A stretch of DNA of 64,000 bases, taken from assembly GCF_008326345.1 (NCBI RefSeq), contig NZ_BJEN01000003.1, positions 596,533 to 660,532 on the forward strand, in the 5' to 3' direction. Shown here piece by piece: positions 29,949-39,449 of the stretch (positions within the stretch are counted from its first letter, which is position 1; each line of letters starts with the position of its first letter). This DNA is from Cutibacterium modestum (GTDB taxonomy: Bacteria; Actinomycetota; Actinomycetes; Propionibacteriales; Propionibacteriaceae). The position numbers and the translations under genes were made by a program. The notes under the pieces were generated by a model that saw only the letters and a list, made by a program, of their open reading frames with translations, was not told the DNA's origin and did not search any database.

Positions 29949-30559
29949 GCCGGATCGTGTTGGCGTCGAATAATGTGAAGAAACTGGTTGAGTTGCGTCG
30001 TACTTTCGAGGCAGCGGGCACTGACGTCGAGATTGTCAGTCTGGCGGAGGTCAGCGATGCCCCGGCCCCGGAAGAGACCGGTAGAACCTTTGTCGAGAAT
30101 GCTCTCATTAAGGCGCGTGCCGCAGCCTGCGACACCGGGTTGCCTGCTTTGGCCGACGATTCCGGATTAGAGGTTGACGCCCTCAACCGGATGCCCGGCA
30201 TCCGTTCGGCACGCTGGTCGGGGCCTAAGGCCACCGACGCGCGCAACCTTCAGTTGCTGCTTGATCAGACCTTCGACCTTCCGCACGACCGCCGTCATGG
30301 CAGGTTTGTATGCGCGATGGCTTTCGTCGATTCAGACGGCACCGAGATCACCAAGGTGGCGACGATGGAGGGGCGGATCATTTCGCAGGCCCGCGGAGAG
30401 AACGGGTTTGGCTATGACCCGATGTTCGTCCCCGATGCCCAGCCCGGCGACCTCACGAGTGCTGAGATGACTCCAGAGGCTAAGGACGCCATCAGCCATC
30501 GGGGACAAGCTGTTCGCGCGATTGTCCCGGCGGTCGTCGCGCATCTGGAGGGCCGCTGA
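29945..30559 (+). CDS. rdgB: Non-canonical purine NTP pyrophosphatase RdgB/HAM1
   Basis: Hydrolyses ITP and XTP to keep them out of DNA. The 204-residue protein starts with GTG inside the rph stop. It shows [15 protein letters not shown] (nucleotide-binding SxNxxK), [24 protein letters not shown] (catalytic Asp pair) and [16 protein letters not shown]. Coupled with rph upstream and thyA downstream. Confidence 0.95.
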   Translation: MSRIVLASNNVKKLVELRRTFEAAGTDVEIVSLAEVSDAPAPEETGRTFVENALIKARAAACDTGLPALADDSGLEVDALNRMPGIRSARWSGPKATDARNLQLLLDQTFDLPHDRRHGRFVCAMAFVDSDGTEITKVATMEGRIISQARGENGFGYDPMFVPDAQPGDLTSAEMTPEAKDAISHRGQAVRAIVPAVVAHLEGR

Positions 30560-31372
30560 ATGCAGATCTACCTCGACTTGCTGCAACGGATTCTTGACGA
30601 GGGTGTACGCCGCGAGGACCGCACCGGGACCGGGACGCTCAGCGTTTTCGGCCACCAGATGATCTTCGATCTGCGCGAGGGATTTCCGCTGGTGACCACG
30701 AAGAAGATCTACACCCGCAGCGTGTTCGGGGAGTTGTTGTGGTTTCTGCGTGGGGACACCACTGTCGGCTGGTTGCATGACAACGCCATCCATATTTGGG
30801 ACGAGTGGGCTGACGAGAATGGTGATTTAGGGCCGATCTACGGGCGTCAGTGGCGTTCGTGGCCCGATGGGGACGGTGGCACGATTGATCAGATCGCCAA
30901 GGTCATTGAGCAGATTCGTACCAATCCGTGGTCGCGTCGTCACATCGTCTCGGCGTGGAATGTGGCCGAGGTCGACGAGATGGCTCTGCCGCCGTGCCAC
31001 ACCCTGTTCCAGTTTTACGTCACCCCAGATGATCGGGGAGAGCCGACTTGGTTGAGCTGCCAGTTGTACCAGCGTTCCGGTGACACCTTCCTTGGAGTGC
31101 CGTTCAATATCGCCTCGTATGCCTTGCTCACCTATCTGGTGGCGTCGGTGACCGGGCTCAAACCGTTGCGGTTCGTTCACACGTTGGGCGACGCCCACCT
31201 GTATCTCAACCACCTTGACCAGGCCCATGAGCAGTTGAAGCGTGAGCCGCGGCATCTGCCAACGCTCACCGTCAATCCGAATGTCCGTGACATTGACGGG
31301 TTCGAGCTGTCCGATCTCACCCTGACTGGCTATGACCCGTATCCGGCGCTGCCCGCCCCGATTGCGGTCTGA
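30560..31372 (+). CDS. thyA: Thymidylate synthase ThyA
   Basis: Methylates dUMP with methylenetetrahydrofolate. The 270-residue length is typical. Motifs are [16 protein letters not shown] (phosphate-binding Arg), [10 protein letters not shown], the catalytic cysteine in [13 protein letters not shown], and [25 protein letters not shown] 30560 directly follows the rdgB TGA. Paired with folA, which regenerates the folate. Confidence 0.97.
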   Translation: MQIYLDLLQRILDEGVRREDRTGTGTLSVFGHQMIFDLREGFPLVTTKKIYTRSVFGELLWFLRGDTTVGWLHDNAIHIWDEWADENGDLGPIYGRQWRSWPDGDGGTIDQIAKVIEQIRTNPWSRRHIVSAWNVAEVDEMALPPCHTLFQFYVTPDDRGEPTWLSCQLYQRSGDTFLGVPFNIASYALLTYLVASVTGLKPLRFVHTLGDAHLYLNHLDQAHEQLKREPRHLPTLTVNPNVRDIDGFELSDLTLTGYDPYPALPAPIAV

Positions 31373-31415
31373 TCGGGTGCCGGGGCCGGGTTTCTTAGGA
31401 GCCGCAGGAGGATCG

Positions 31416-31886
31416 ATGAAGGTTGTTGCGATCGCCGCCGTCGCCGATAACGGCGTCATCGGGTCAGGGCAGGAGATGCTCTGGCACATTAGTGAGGATT
31501 TCCGTCGCTTTAAGACCGTGACAATGGGCCACACGTTGGTTTTCGGGCGTCGTACCTTTGAACAGATCGGCAAACTTTCTGGACGTCGTCACATCATCTG
31601 TACCCGCGACCGGCAATGGTCGGCGGAAGGGGTGGACGTCGCAACTAGCCCGCGCGAGGCCGTCGAGATGGCGCGGGAGGCCGGCGAGGAGATTTGTTTC
31701 ATTGCCGGAGGTGGACAGATCTACGCTGATGCTTTCGAACTGTGCGACGAGCTCGACATTACTGAGGTCCATCAGAGTCCGAATGGTGCGGTGCGTTTCC
31801 CCGCTCTCGACCCTGCGGTGTGGGTGGAGACCCGTCGTGAACCTCGTGGCGGCTTCGATTTCGTCGGGTACCGGCGTCGGGCATGA
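31416..31886 (+). CDS. folA: Dihydrofolate reductase
   Basis: Reduces dihydrofolate made by ThyA. ATG 31416 has a strong AGGAGG nine bases upstream. The 156-residue protein shows the catalytic acidic loop [35 protein letters not shown] and [12 protein letters not shown] (NADPH-binding). Its stop overlaps the dinB start. Confidence 0.96.
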   Translation: MKVVAIAAVADNGVIGSGQEMLWHISEDFRRFKTVTMGHTLVFGRRTFEQIGKLSGRRHIICTRDRQWSAEGVDVATSPREAVEMAREAGEEICFIAGGGQIYADAFELCDELDITEVHQSPNGAVRFPALDPAVWVETRREPRGGFDFVGYRRRA

Positions 31887-33280
31887 GATCGACGGCGTCG
31901 ATCCTCCACCTGGACATGGACGCTTTCTTCGCCTCGGTGGAGCAACGGGATAAGCCCTCCCTAGTTGGCAAAGCCGTCATTGTCGGCGGGGTCGGTGGTA
32001 GGGGAGTAGTTGCGACGGCCTCCTACGAGGCCCGCACATTCGGGGTGCATTCGGCGATGGCCGGGTCTCAGGCCCGTCGATTGGCGCCACATGCTGCTTT
32101 TTTGTCTGGACGGTTTGAGGCCTATCGGGAGTCCTCGAAGGCCGTCATGGCGACCCTGCGGGAGATGTCGCCGCTCGTTGAGCCGCTGAGTCTCGACGAG
32201 GCTTTCGTTGATCTGGAAGCTGGAGGAATCGACGTCGAGGACCCTGACGCTGTGCATCAGGTTGCCGCTGAATTGCGCGCCCGGGTGGCGGAGCGCACCG
32301 AGGGCTTGAGCTGCTCGGTGGGTATCGGGTCGAGCAAGTTCATGGCCAAGGTCGCCTCCGAGATGGCCAAGCCGCAGCGTGGCCATACCGACCAGATCGC
32401 CCTCATCGCCCCCGGCACTGAGGCTGACACGATCGCGCCTCTTCCTGCCCGGGCTATCCCAGGAGTAGGGCCGGTCACGGCGGAACGGTTAGAGAAGTTG
32501 GGGCTTCGCACCATCGCCGACGTTCGAGCCGCGAGGGAGTCCGAATTGGTCCACGAAGTGGGCCATGCTGCTGGGGCGAGCCTCGTCGCTTTATCACGGG
32601 CGTGGGATGACCGACCGGTAGTGGCCAGCCGAATCGCCAAATCGATCTCAGTGGAAGATACCTTCGAACACGACCTCACTGATCGTGAGGAGTGCCGCCA
32701 GATCGTGGAACGCCATGCGGGTCTGGTGTGTAGACGGTTGACGAAGTCCGGGCAGTTCGCCCGCACTGTCACCCTCAAAGCGAAAATGGCCGACTTCACC
32801 GTGTGGTCGCGGTCGCTGACCCTGAGTGGAGCCACTGACTCGCCGGAGAGGATCTCCCAGCTGGCGGTGCGGATGCTGGACTCCCTTGACCTGCGCGAAG
32901 GAGTGCGACTGCTGGGTGTTGGGGTGTCGAATTTCGCCACGTCCGCTCAGGAAGAACTTTTCGTCATTGACAACGAGGGGAAGCTACTCGACGAACCCGA
33001 GGCGACTGAGGAGATCACCCCCATCCAGCCTGGACCCTTCGGACGACGCCGAGCCTTCGACGAGCAGAATTGGCCTCCCGGGGCCGATCTCATCCATGAC
33101 GACTACGGACGTGGCTGGGTGTGGGGATCGGGTCACGGCATCGTCACCTGTCGGTTTGAGTACCGGGGAAGTGAGATCGGAAGGGTGAAGTCGGTTCGTC
33201 AGGATGATGAGGCGCTTCACCCGGCTCATCCTCTTCCGCTGGCATGGCATCCTCCTGCCGAGGACGTCCCGTCCACGTGA
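31883..33280 (+). CDS. dinB: DNA polymerase IV (Y-family)
   Basis: Error-prone translesion polymerase. The 465-residue protein has the palm start [20 protein letters not shown] (two catalytic Asp), [27 protein letters not shown] (SLDEA catalytic Glu), [21 protein letters not shown], a helix-hairpin-helix [16 protein letters not shown] and the little-finger domain. A C-terminal extension of about 80 residues has no obvious beta-clamp motif. ATG 31883 overlaps the folA stop. It is the only intact translesion polymerase in the window. Confidence 0.95.
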   Translation: MRSTASILHLDMDAFFASVEQRDKPSLVGKAVIVGGVGGRGVVATASYEARTFGVHSAMAGSQARRLAPHAAFLSGRFEAYRESSKAVMATLREMSPLVEPLSLDEAFVDLEAGGIDVEDPDAVHQVAAELRARVAERTEGLSCSVGIGSSKFMAKVASEMAKPQRGHTDQIALIAPGTEADTIAPLPARAIPGVGPVTAERLEKLGLRTIADVRAARESELVHEVGHAAGASLVALSRAWDDRPVVASRIAKSISVEDTFEHDLTDREECRQIVERHAGLVCRRLTKSGQFARTVTLKAKMADFTVWSRSLTLSGATDSPERISQLAVRMLDSLDLREGVRLLGVGVSNFATSAQEELFVIDNEGKLLDEPEATEEITPIQPGPFGRRRAFDEQNWPPGADLIHDDYGRGWVWGSGHGIVTCRFEYRGSEIGRVKSVRQDDEALHPAHPLPLAWHPPAEDVPST

Positions 33281-33326
33281 CGTGCGCCTCCGGCCATGAC
33301 CCGGCTAGGCGAGTTATCCTCCCCGA

Positions 33327-33503
33327 TCAGAACATCGGGATATACGCCACTGATCCACCCAATACCATCAGGTGCTCATCAAAATGATCCTCAGGCCGTC
33401 GGTGGCGATACTGAAAGGCACGGAAAGTTCCGGCAGCGTCCGGTTCGATATCATCGGTCAACTCCTCGCTTCCAATGCTCGTCGGATTCATCGTCATGAT
33501 CGC
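33327..33503 (-). CDS. Small hypothetical ORF
   Basis: Not recognised. A possible 58-residue product (MTMNPTSIGSEELTDD...) in the gap between dinB and the RpiR gene, on the opposite strand. A GAGGCG stretch lies before the ATG, and composition looks coding-like but is not distinctive. It could be a fragment of a larger lost gene. Nothing supports a function. Confidence 0.25.
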   Translation of the reverse strand, partial: AIMTMNPTSIGSEELTDDIEPDAAGTFRAFQYRHRRPEDHFDEHLMVLGGSVAYIPMF

Positions 33504-33540
33504 CTCGAGCCTGATCCTCATCTGAGGCGGGAGTAAAATA

Positions 33541-33577
33541 TGTGCCCTCCGCCGGCATGGTTGCGGCGGGCACACAT
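33541..33577. promoter_or_regulatory. Inverted repeat before the RpiR-family gene
   Basis: TGTGCCC...GGGCACA arms (7 bp, then four more pairs after one mismatch) enclose a 9-to-12-base loop immediately upstream of the regulator gene's ribosome-binding site. It could be an operator for autoregulation or a transcript hairpin. Inference from symmetry only. Confidence 0.4.
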
Positions 33578-33599
33578 CTTGATCTTGGAGGAGATGACG

Positions 33600-34520
33600 A
33601 TGGCTGAGTCGATGGGCTCGGCGTGTGAGGGGCTGTACGCCCGGTTGGGAGAGTTACAGACGATGACGCGGACCGATGCGGTCATCGCCCAGTACTTTGA
33701 GGATTCCTTTCCTCACTTGGCTCTGGAGAACTTGGACGAGATTAGTGTCGCGACGGGTACCTCCACGGCGTCGGTGACGCGTTTCGTGCGCAAGCTGGGC
33801 TATGCCAGCTTCCGTGACTTCTCGCGGAGTCTTCGCGAGGAGGTCGCCGCCAACTTCGACCTTTCTAATGATCGCACCACCAACGGCCCTACGACTGATG
33901 GGCCGGGAGCTATGTGGCGTTCCAAAATGGAAGCTGCCCGACGCAGTATTGATATTGGCCTGAATTCCTTGGATGGAGAAGCATTTGATCGAGTCGTTGA
34001 GGTGCTACGCGACGATTCCCGTCCGCTGTGCCTCGCCGCGGCCGCGCCCGGGCACACCCTGCTCGACTATTTCGGGTTGTTAGCGCGCTACTACCGACGT
34101 GACGTCATCCTGCTGGAATCAACCGACCGGATGGCCCATCAGCTCATTGACCTTCCTGACGACGCCGTCTTGTTGGCATCCGTGTTCGACCGGCATTCCC
34201 GAATGGTTGAATCGGTCTTGCGGCTCTTTCACGAGCGCAACATGACGACGGTGCTGTTGACGAACCGTTCCTCCACCCCAATGCGCAGATATGCCGACCA
34301 CGTCCTGCTGGTGGCCTCGGAATCCTCGACGGCGTTTCGGTCCAGGGCCTGCTACCTTATCCTGCTGGAATCGCTGGTGGCTGCCCTGGCCCCGGAGGAT
34401 CACGAGGTCGAACGCTGCCGGGTTGAGGCGATGCAGGGGCTGTGCGACGAGCTCGGGATTTTTATTACTCCGTCGATGCCCTCGCTGACAAGGAGGACGC
34501 TTACGGGCGGGTGCCGTTGA
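33600..34520 (+). CDS. RpiR/MurR-family transcriptional regulator
   Basis: Sugar-phosphate-responsive regulator of 306 residues. An N-terminal helix-turn-helix (EISVATGTSTASVTRFVRKL, then YASFRDFSRSLREE) is followed by a SIS domain (PLCLAAAAPGHTLLDYFGL; LLASVFDRHSRMVESVLRLF; TVLLTNRSSTPMRRYADHVL) for sugar-phosphate binding. ATG 33600 is seven bases from a GGAGG site and is preferred over ATG 33594, which would overlap that site. No target gene is adjacent, since the gene downstream has decayed. Confidence 0.88.
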   Translation: MAESMGSACEGLYARLGELQTMTRTDAVIAQYFEDSFPHLALENLDEISVATGTSTASVTRFVRKLGYASFRDFSRSLREEVAANFDLSNDRTTNGPTTDGPGAMWRSKMEAARRSIDIGLNSLDGEAFDRVVEVLRDDSRPLCLAAAAPGHTLLDYFGLLARYYRRDVILLESTDRMAHQLIDLPDDAVLLASVFDRHSRMVESVLRLFHERNMTTVLLTNRSSTPMRRYADHVLLVASESSTAFRSRACYLILLESLVAALAPEDHEVERCRVEAMQGLCDELGIFITPSMPSLTRRTLTGGCR

Positions 34521-34539
34521 GGGCCGACCGTAGAGCGTC

Positions 34540-34810
34540 AACGCCCCGGCGAAGGGATTGCCGCTTCCACCGCTAAAGACCTGCGCCATGACGGTGTCGG
34601 TGGCCTTGGTCTGCGTGGTGATTCGGCACCGGTTCTGGCCGGGATCATTCCGGGGCGGTCTGAACCCACACCAGGGCAGCCTCGACGTCATACCAGCTCT
34701 GAACCGTCAATCACTCCGACCAGATGCGGTTCATCTCCTCCGTAACGTAGCCGTGGCGGGTGATCTGGTTGTCCAACGACCCGAGCACCACTGTATGCCC
34801 CCGTTGATAA
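34540..34810 (-). pseudogene. Remnant of a fumarase/adenylosuccinate-lyase-like gene
   Basis: The 640-base gap after the RpiR gene holds no intact gene. On the minus strand a frame reads LDNQITRHGYVTEEMNRIWSE, a TGA at 34711-34713, then in the same frame VQSWYDVEAALVWVQ and another stop. This pattern (EEM.RIWSE then WLDVEAAL) resembles the N-terminus of the lyase superfamily that includes PurB. I read it as an N-terminal fragment with stops; the match is by eye and short. Confidence 0.35.
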
Positions 34811-34924
34811 TTAGCTGTTTGTGTCAGTAATTTTACATTTCGGGGTGGTGTGGCCACCTGACAAGGAGGGTCTTTTTGGGGTGTGTTGGTGGGGGCAAAA
34901 GCTAACAGTTTCCGGTGGAGTAGG

Positions 34925-35062
34925 TGTATAGTGCTCGCTGTCAGCCCAAAGGAATGGTTGATACCCGAGTGGCCTGGGGAAGCCGGTGAGAATCCGGCAC
35001 TGACCCGCAACCGTGTCCACGCTGCAAGGCGTGGGAGCCGGAGTACCAGGAGCGTCAGGGCA
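34925..35062 (+). ncRNA. Cobalamin riboswitch 1
   Basis: The B12-box core GGGGAAGCCGGTGAGAATCC followed by GGCACTGACCCGCAACCGTG (34977-35016) and, after a variable stem, GAGCCGGAGTACCAGG match the cobalamin aptamer. A TATAGT at 34927-34932 could be the -10. About 100 bases of leader follow to the start codon at 35163 and include a TTCCG...CGGA pairing that may be the expression platform. It predicts that the downstream secreted protein is made when cobalamin is scarce. A near copy lies at 48926. Confidence 0.9.
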
Positions 35063-35162
35063 GGTTTAAGGTTCCGTCGTGGATTACGGAGTCGACACCG
35101 ACGCGTCAACGCCAGTGCTGCCCGCGGTTCCCCCCGGAACGCTCCGAGTAGATGGAGAAGTC

Positions 35163-36103
35163 ATGGCAGTAAAACTGGCAACGAAGCGTAGCCGAGTGTT
35201 GGGCTCGCTGGTGGCGGCCGCGGTGACCGCCGGCACGGTGGGGGTGATGGCGGTCCCGGCTCAGGCAGCCCAGGCGGCTGGGCCTTCCGATTACACTGCC
35301 CAGGCCGGTAAGGCAGCCGACTACATCAACGGGCACAGTGGCGATCTGACGAAGGGTGATTTGGGTCCGGAGTTGGATGGGGCGCTGCTTTGATTTCTGC
35401 CGGTAAGACCGATGCGGCGACGTTCACCGCGATCAAGAATGACATCAAGGCCAAGGGGCCATCCTATTGCAAGCCGAAGAATGTGGGTGGGTGTGCGAAG
35501 GTGACAATCACCTTGCTGGCGGCCGGCGAGTCAACCACCTATGACGGGCACGATTACGCCAAGCCCGTAACATCGGCCACGGATTTCACCGAGTATGCAA
35601 CGAATCAGGCCTTAGACATGATCGCGTTGGAGCGGTTGGGCAAACCGATCCCGCAGAAGCTGTTCAAAGCGGCCACCGGCTATGCCTCGGAGACTCCCAA
35701 GTGGGCTGATCCGGACACTGATGGTCTTATGCTTACGGCTCTGTCGCATGTGAAGGGTTCAGATGCGGAAAAGTCCAAAGCTGTCTCAAACCTGGAGGGG
35801 CGGTTGAATGCCGCCAAGCAGGGTGACGCTTGGACTCCCTCAGGTAGCGAGGGGAACGTGAACACGACTGCGTGGGTGGCTCCAGGCTTGTACCGGGCTG
35901 GTGACGCGGACCACAAGGATCAGGCTGTCAAGGGGCAGGCGTGGCTTGCCGGTCAGCAGCAGTCTGACGGCTCGTTCCCGGGGTCAGTGAAGACGTCCGT
36001 TGGAGCCATGATGGCGACGACGCAGGCAGTTCCGGCGCTGCGGGGCTTGCAGTCTTATGACAATGTAGGTGCTCATCAGGCCCAGGAAGAGCCCGTTGAC
36101 TGA
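35163..36103 (+). pseudogene. Secreted transcobalamin-like helical-repeat protein, one frameshift
   Basis: First gene after the riboswitch. ATG 35163 follows a GGAG site; the signal peptide ends near AQAAQAAG. The frame stops at 35393, but a frame starting at about 35385 continues the protein (DYINGHSGDLTKGDL then LISAGKTDAATFTAIKNDIK, DTDGLMLTALSHVKG, GNVNTTAWVAPGLYRAGD, WLAGQQQSDGSFPGS). Repeating helical pairs with QxxDGSFPG and NxxTTAWxxPGLY resemble the prenyltransferase/squalene-cyclase-like alpha/alpha-barrel shared with transcobalamin. I infer corrinoid binding from that fold and the riboswitch. The shift near 35370-35392 would give only the first 75 residues unless it is a sequencing error. 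Confidence 0.75.
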
Positions 36104-36133
36104 CAAGGTGACGTTTTAGTCATTCTCAGTGAT

Positions 36134-36167
36134 GGTGGTGGGGAAGCTTTTTGGCTGCCCCACCACC
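36134..36167 (+). terminator. Hairpin after the transcobalamin-like gene
   Basis: Ten-base arms GGTGGTGGGG (36134-36143) and CCCCACCACC (36158-36167) enclose a 14-base loop with five T; T-rich sequence follows. It lies 30 bases past the stop and 29 before the next likely start. It probably terminates or attenuates transcription into the downstream surface-protein genes. Confidence 0.6.
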
Positions 36168-36195
36168 GGTGAAGTTTTCGGCTTTTGTTCTTGCT

Positions 36196-37737
36196 ATGTG
36201 GAATTTGTTAAGTCGGCGGTGGGCAGTGGTGGCGACAATTGTTGTCACGGTGATGGGCGCGTTGTGTGGGCTTGGTGTGCCGGGTGCGGTGGCGTCCGGT
36301 GATGATGAGGATTTTCCGCCTTCGAATGGGGAGTTGGGGGTGTATCCGGATTATGGTCCCTCGCGGCAGACGTTCTTCGACAAGGGTGGTCGATGGCGTG
36401 ATGGCTGGTGCCGCAGGGGTGAGGGGTATGCGGTGGTCGTCGATTTCTCCGATGCCCCGGAGGGTTATCGTGGTGATTTGACGCCTACCTCTGCGCATAT
36501 TCGCCAGTTTGGTCCCACGGTGGCCGATGGCTGGATCGTGCGCTGTCATGAGGGTCCGTACGGGGCGAATGTGACGTCGTCGTCCACGGCAGTGGATTGG
36601 TCTGATGCGCTCAGTTCGGTGGGGCTCTTCACCAAGAAGACTCAGGACTACAAGCGCCCGGACCCGGAGAATACCAATGAGGCTGTTTCCGATTCCGCGG
36701 TGAAAGAGCTTTTGCATGTGCGAGGTGTGGAAGAACCCATCAGTGTTCCTGGATATATCGAAGAATATGTCTTCAACCCTGGCGTGTGGATTCGTCCGGA
36801 TGCCTCTGGTGGCTTGTCGGGTGGGTGGCCGCTGCATGGTTCCTCGGCGAATGACCCGTGGCCCTCGGCTGGTGCAGGTAACAGAATCCTTTTCCAGGAT
36901 GCCAATGGTGATGTCGAGAAGAGTGATGTCGTGGATGGCACCGTCCTCTACATCGCATATGGGAAGGACGAATACGATAGTAAGGAAGGTGTCCACAAGA
37001 GCTGCTTTTCCCGAGAGGCTTGGCATCTCACTTCTGTGTGTCTGGGTGAGGCGGCGCGGTATCCGAGGATGTATCCGAGACATCCGGAACGAACACTGAC
37101 TCCTCGGTATGCTGATGACAAGCCCAAGCCTGTTCCCACGCCGAGTGGGGGTCCTCGGCCGCGGCCTTCTGCTCCCACGGGTGGTCCCACACGGGACCCG
37201 TCGGGGAACAGGCCGCATCCGCACAGGCCGCGGCATCATCGCAGGCCGACTCCTCATGTCAGGCCGCATCCTGACCCGCACCATAATGGTTCGACCGGGC
37301 GTGGTGGTTCTGGTTCGCATCATGGTGGTTCGACCGGTGCTGGTCATGGTGGTGCTCGCCGGGATGCTGTCCGGCGTGGGAATGATGCTCGCCGGGATGT
37401 TCATGCGGGTGGCCGGGTGAACTCGAAGGTGGGCAAGGCTCCGCGCACGCCCCACCCGTCTGCTTCCTCGTCCCAGTCGGCCTCGCCGCTGTCGTCTGGT
37501 CGGGGTATGGCGGCTGGCCGGGTTCCATCGTCTGCCAGTGGTGGCCGGGTGTGGGGTGGTGAGCGGAAGAGCGCTGCTGTCCTGGATGATCACCGTCGAG
37601 TGCCTGGCTGGGCCTGGGGCGCTGGCGGTGTTGCGGTGGTTGCTGCCGCTGCGCTGGTGTGGTGGCTGATCCGCGGTAGGCGCCGCGGCCAAGAAGGCGA
37701 CGATGATGATGAGGTTGGTACGGATCTTTTTGAGTGA
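36196..37737 (+). CDS. Secreted, C-terminally membrane-anchored surface protein with Cys-flanked module and His-rich linker
   Basis: Not assigned to a named family. ATG 36196 starts a signal peptide (RRWAVVATIVVTVMGALCGLG). The N-terminal domain carries DGWCRRGEGYAVVVDFSDA and DGWIVRCHEG, the module shared with the next two genes. A second region has SDSAVKELLHVRGVEE and VLYIAYGKD. A linker of about 130 residues is rich in His, Arg, Pro and Gly (HRPRHHRRPTPHVRPHPDPH), then one membrane helix (GWAWGAGGVAVVAAAALVWW) with a basic-then-acidic tail (DDDDEVGTDLFE). There is no LPXTG. 513 residues. It is predicted to stay on the membrane and reach through the wall; the His-rich part could bind metal or, by inference, coordinate cobalt. 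Confidence 0.72.
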   Translation: MWNLLSRRWAVVATIVVTVMGALCGLGVPGAVASGDDEDFPPSNGELGVYPDYGPSRQTFFDKGGRWRDGWCRRGEGYAVVVDFSDAPEGYRGDLTPTSAHIRQFGPTVADGWIVRCHEGPYGANVTSSSTAVDWSDALSSVGLFTKKTQDYKRPDPENTNEAVSDSAVKELLHVRGVEEPISVPGYIEEYVFNPGVWIRPDASGGLSGGWPLHGSSANDPWPSAGAGNRILFQDANGDVEKSDVVDGTVLYIAYGKDEYDSKEGVHKSCFSREAWHLTSVCLGEAARYPRMYPRHPERTLTPRYADDKPKPVPTPSGGPRPRPSAPTGGPTRDPSGNRPHPHRPRHHRRPTPHVRPHPDPHHNGSTGRGGSGSHHGGSTGAGHGGARRDAVRRGNDARRDVHAGGRVNSKVGKAPRTPHPSASSSQSASPLSSGRGMAAGRVPSSASGGRVWGGERKSAAVLDDHRRVPGWAWGAGGVAVVAAAALVWWLIRGRRRGQEGDDDDEVGTDLFE

Positions 37738-37798
37738 TGCGCCCGGTGGGTGCATGTGTGTTTGAAGTCGGCCACGCGTGAGGAAAGGTGACGTATTA

Positions 37799-38830
37799 AT
37801 GGTGATAAGGAATTCGATGGTGAGGTGGACGACGGGAGGCTTGGCGGTTGTGATGACCGTTGGGGGCTTCACGATGCCGGCATGGGCCGATGATGATGTG
37901 AAGCAGATTCCGACGGCGTCGGCGGATCAGTGGCATGCGGGCTGGTGTGCCAAGGATGAGGAGGGCTATTCGGTTCTCATCGATTTCGCGGCGTTGGATC
38001 CGAAGGACCGGGGTGATTTGAATCCGGACACGACCACGTACACCGACGCCCATGTCAAGGATGGCTGGCTGGTGCGCTGCCACAAGGGCTTGGAGCCGGT
38101 CAACCATGCCGAGGGTGATGATTACGAACCGGAGGCGCAGCCTGCGAACTGGGTTGCGATGGTGGGTGTTCCCGGGACGGTGGACGCCAACGGGTGGCAC
38201 CGCTTCCTGGGGATCACTCCCGACAGCGATGAGACGTCATCTGGTGACCGGATCAGTAACTCGGCGGTGACGGTGCTGCCCGGCAAGGACGGTGCCCTGC
38301 TGGCGTGGCCGCAGAAGGTTCACGACGATGAGGACTAACCCGGCAAGCCGGCTGATGTGGGTTACCTCGCGTTGCCTGAGAAGCCGGTGAAGGGGATGGC
38401 CGTGGCCATTGCCCTCTACCCCGATGGACACACGGACGATCCGGAGAATCCCGGGGCGAAGTTCTATTTCGCCGGTGATGATCCGAATCGGCCCGAGCAC
38501 CGGCCCCAGTACGGCGAGGCCCCCGCACCGACCCCGACACCGACTCCGACTCCTACGGTGAGCCCGAAGCCAACTCCGACCGTGGCGCCGACCCCGGCGG
38601 GTAAACTGACCCCGGCGGTGACGCCTACGTCGTTACCCACTCCGAAGGATCAGTCGGGATCACCGGTGAAGCCAGGGGTAGGGGATCACCCCCGTGCCGG
38701 GCGCCCCGGTGCCCCGGCCACCCATGGTGGGAATACTGGTTCCCCCGATCCCAGGGGCCAAGGTGGAATCGGCGGTTCGGGTGTCGGTGACGGGTCAGCC
38801 CCCATTGGCCTGCCAGCCACCGGAGCCTGA
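37799..38830 (+). pseudogene. Secreted surface protein with Cys-flanked module, in-frame stop and truncated LPATG end
   Basis: Same reading frame from 37799 to 38830, broken by TAA at 38336-38338. The first part has a signal peptide ending at PAWAD and the module HAGWCAKDEEGYSVLIDFAA...DGWLVRCHKG. After the stop the frame continues GYLALPEKPVKGMAVAIALYP, a Pro/Thr repeat (PTPTPTPTP) and ends GLPATGA followed by stop. LPATG is a sortase-type motif, but the hydrophobic helix and basic tail that should follow are missing. ATG 37799 is used; GTG 37778 is possible. It may be two ORFs, but sequence continuity favours one damaged gene. Confidence 0.65.
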
Positions 38831-38893
38831 GCAGGCCATGGTGAACAGAGTGTTTGCTTACTTCATCATCTATTGAGGAAGGATATAGATGCC

Positions 38894-39439
38894 ATGATGA
38901 CACAGAAGATGGGAATGTCGGTGATAAGTCGGCGTGGGGCTGGCCCGCTCGTTGCGGTGTTGCTAGCAGCTGGTGCTGTAACCGGGGCGGGAACAGCTCA
39001 AGCGGCTGGGTCAGTCTCTGGTGCTCCGGGCTGGCACGACGGGCCGTGTGTCGCTGGTGAGGGTCAGACGGTGGTGGTGGACCACAGTAGCGACATGAGC
39101 CAGAAGCCGATCATTCCGGACAATTGGAAGGCTAAGCCGGGGATTCTGGTGTGGTGCAGTGTGGGTGGCCAGTGGGCCAATTCCGATGGTGATGGCCGGA
39201 CCGAGCCGCTCAAGGCGGTGGGAATCACGTATGCCCCGGAGGGCGGGGTGAGTCTGATCCACACGGTTAATGGTGTTACTGACAGTCCGGATCTGGGGAA
39301 GTATTGGGTGTACTCTATGGTTTCTAAGCCCGGCGGCAAGTGGGACATGATGGTGCCGACACCAGGTAAGAACACTTGGGTAGGTGTGACCCTGGGCGGA
39401 AAAGAAGTTCCGTCAATCGATCCGCCCGTCAAGAAATAA
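38894..39439 (+). CDS. Small secreted protein with Cys-flanked module
   Basis: A 181-residue secreted protein of unknown function. The signal peptide (GPLVAVLLAAGAVTGAGTAQAAG) is followed by WHDGPCVAGEGQTVVVDHSS and GILVWCSVGG, the module shared with the two previous genes, then a region (GVSLIHTVNGVTDSPDLGKYWVYSM) rich in Gly and Trp. ATG 38894 has a GGAAGG site 10 bases upstream. No membrane anchor. I infer an exported partner of the anchored proteins encoded next to it. Confidence 0.7.
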   Translation: MMTQKMGMSVISRRGAGPLVAVLLAAGAVTGAGTAQAAGSVSGAPGWHDGPCVAGEGQTVVVDHSSDMSQKPIIPDNWKAKPGILVWCSVGGQWANSDGDGRTEPLKAVGITYAPEGGVSLIHTVNGVTDSPDLGKYWVYSMVSKPGGKWDMMVPTPGKNTWVGVTLGGKEVPSIDPPVKK

Positions 39440-39449
39440 AACTAGTAAC

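Noticed and set aside
34711..35109. Minus-strand open frame across riboswitch 1
   Set aside because: Most of it is the reverse of the riboswitch RNA; only its end (LDNQITRHGY...) has protein-like similarity, listed as a remnant.
36208..37872. Long minus-strand open frame (over 500 codons) opposite the surface-protein gene
   Set aside because: It is rich in low-complexity His/Arg/Thr, has no domain or ribosome site, and mirrors the GC-rich repeats of the plus-strand gene.
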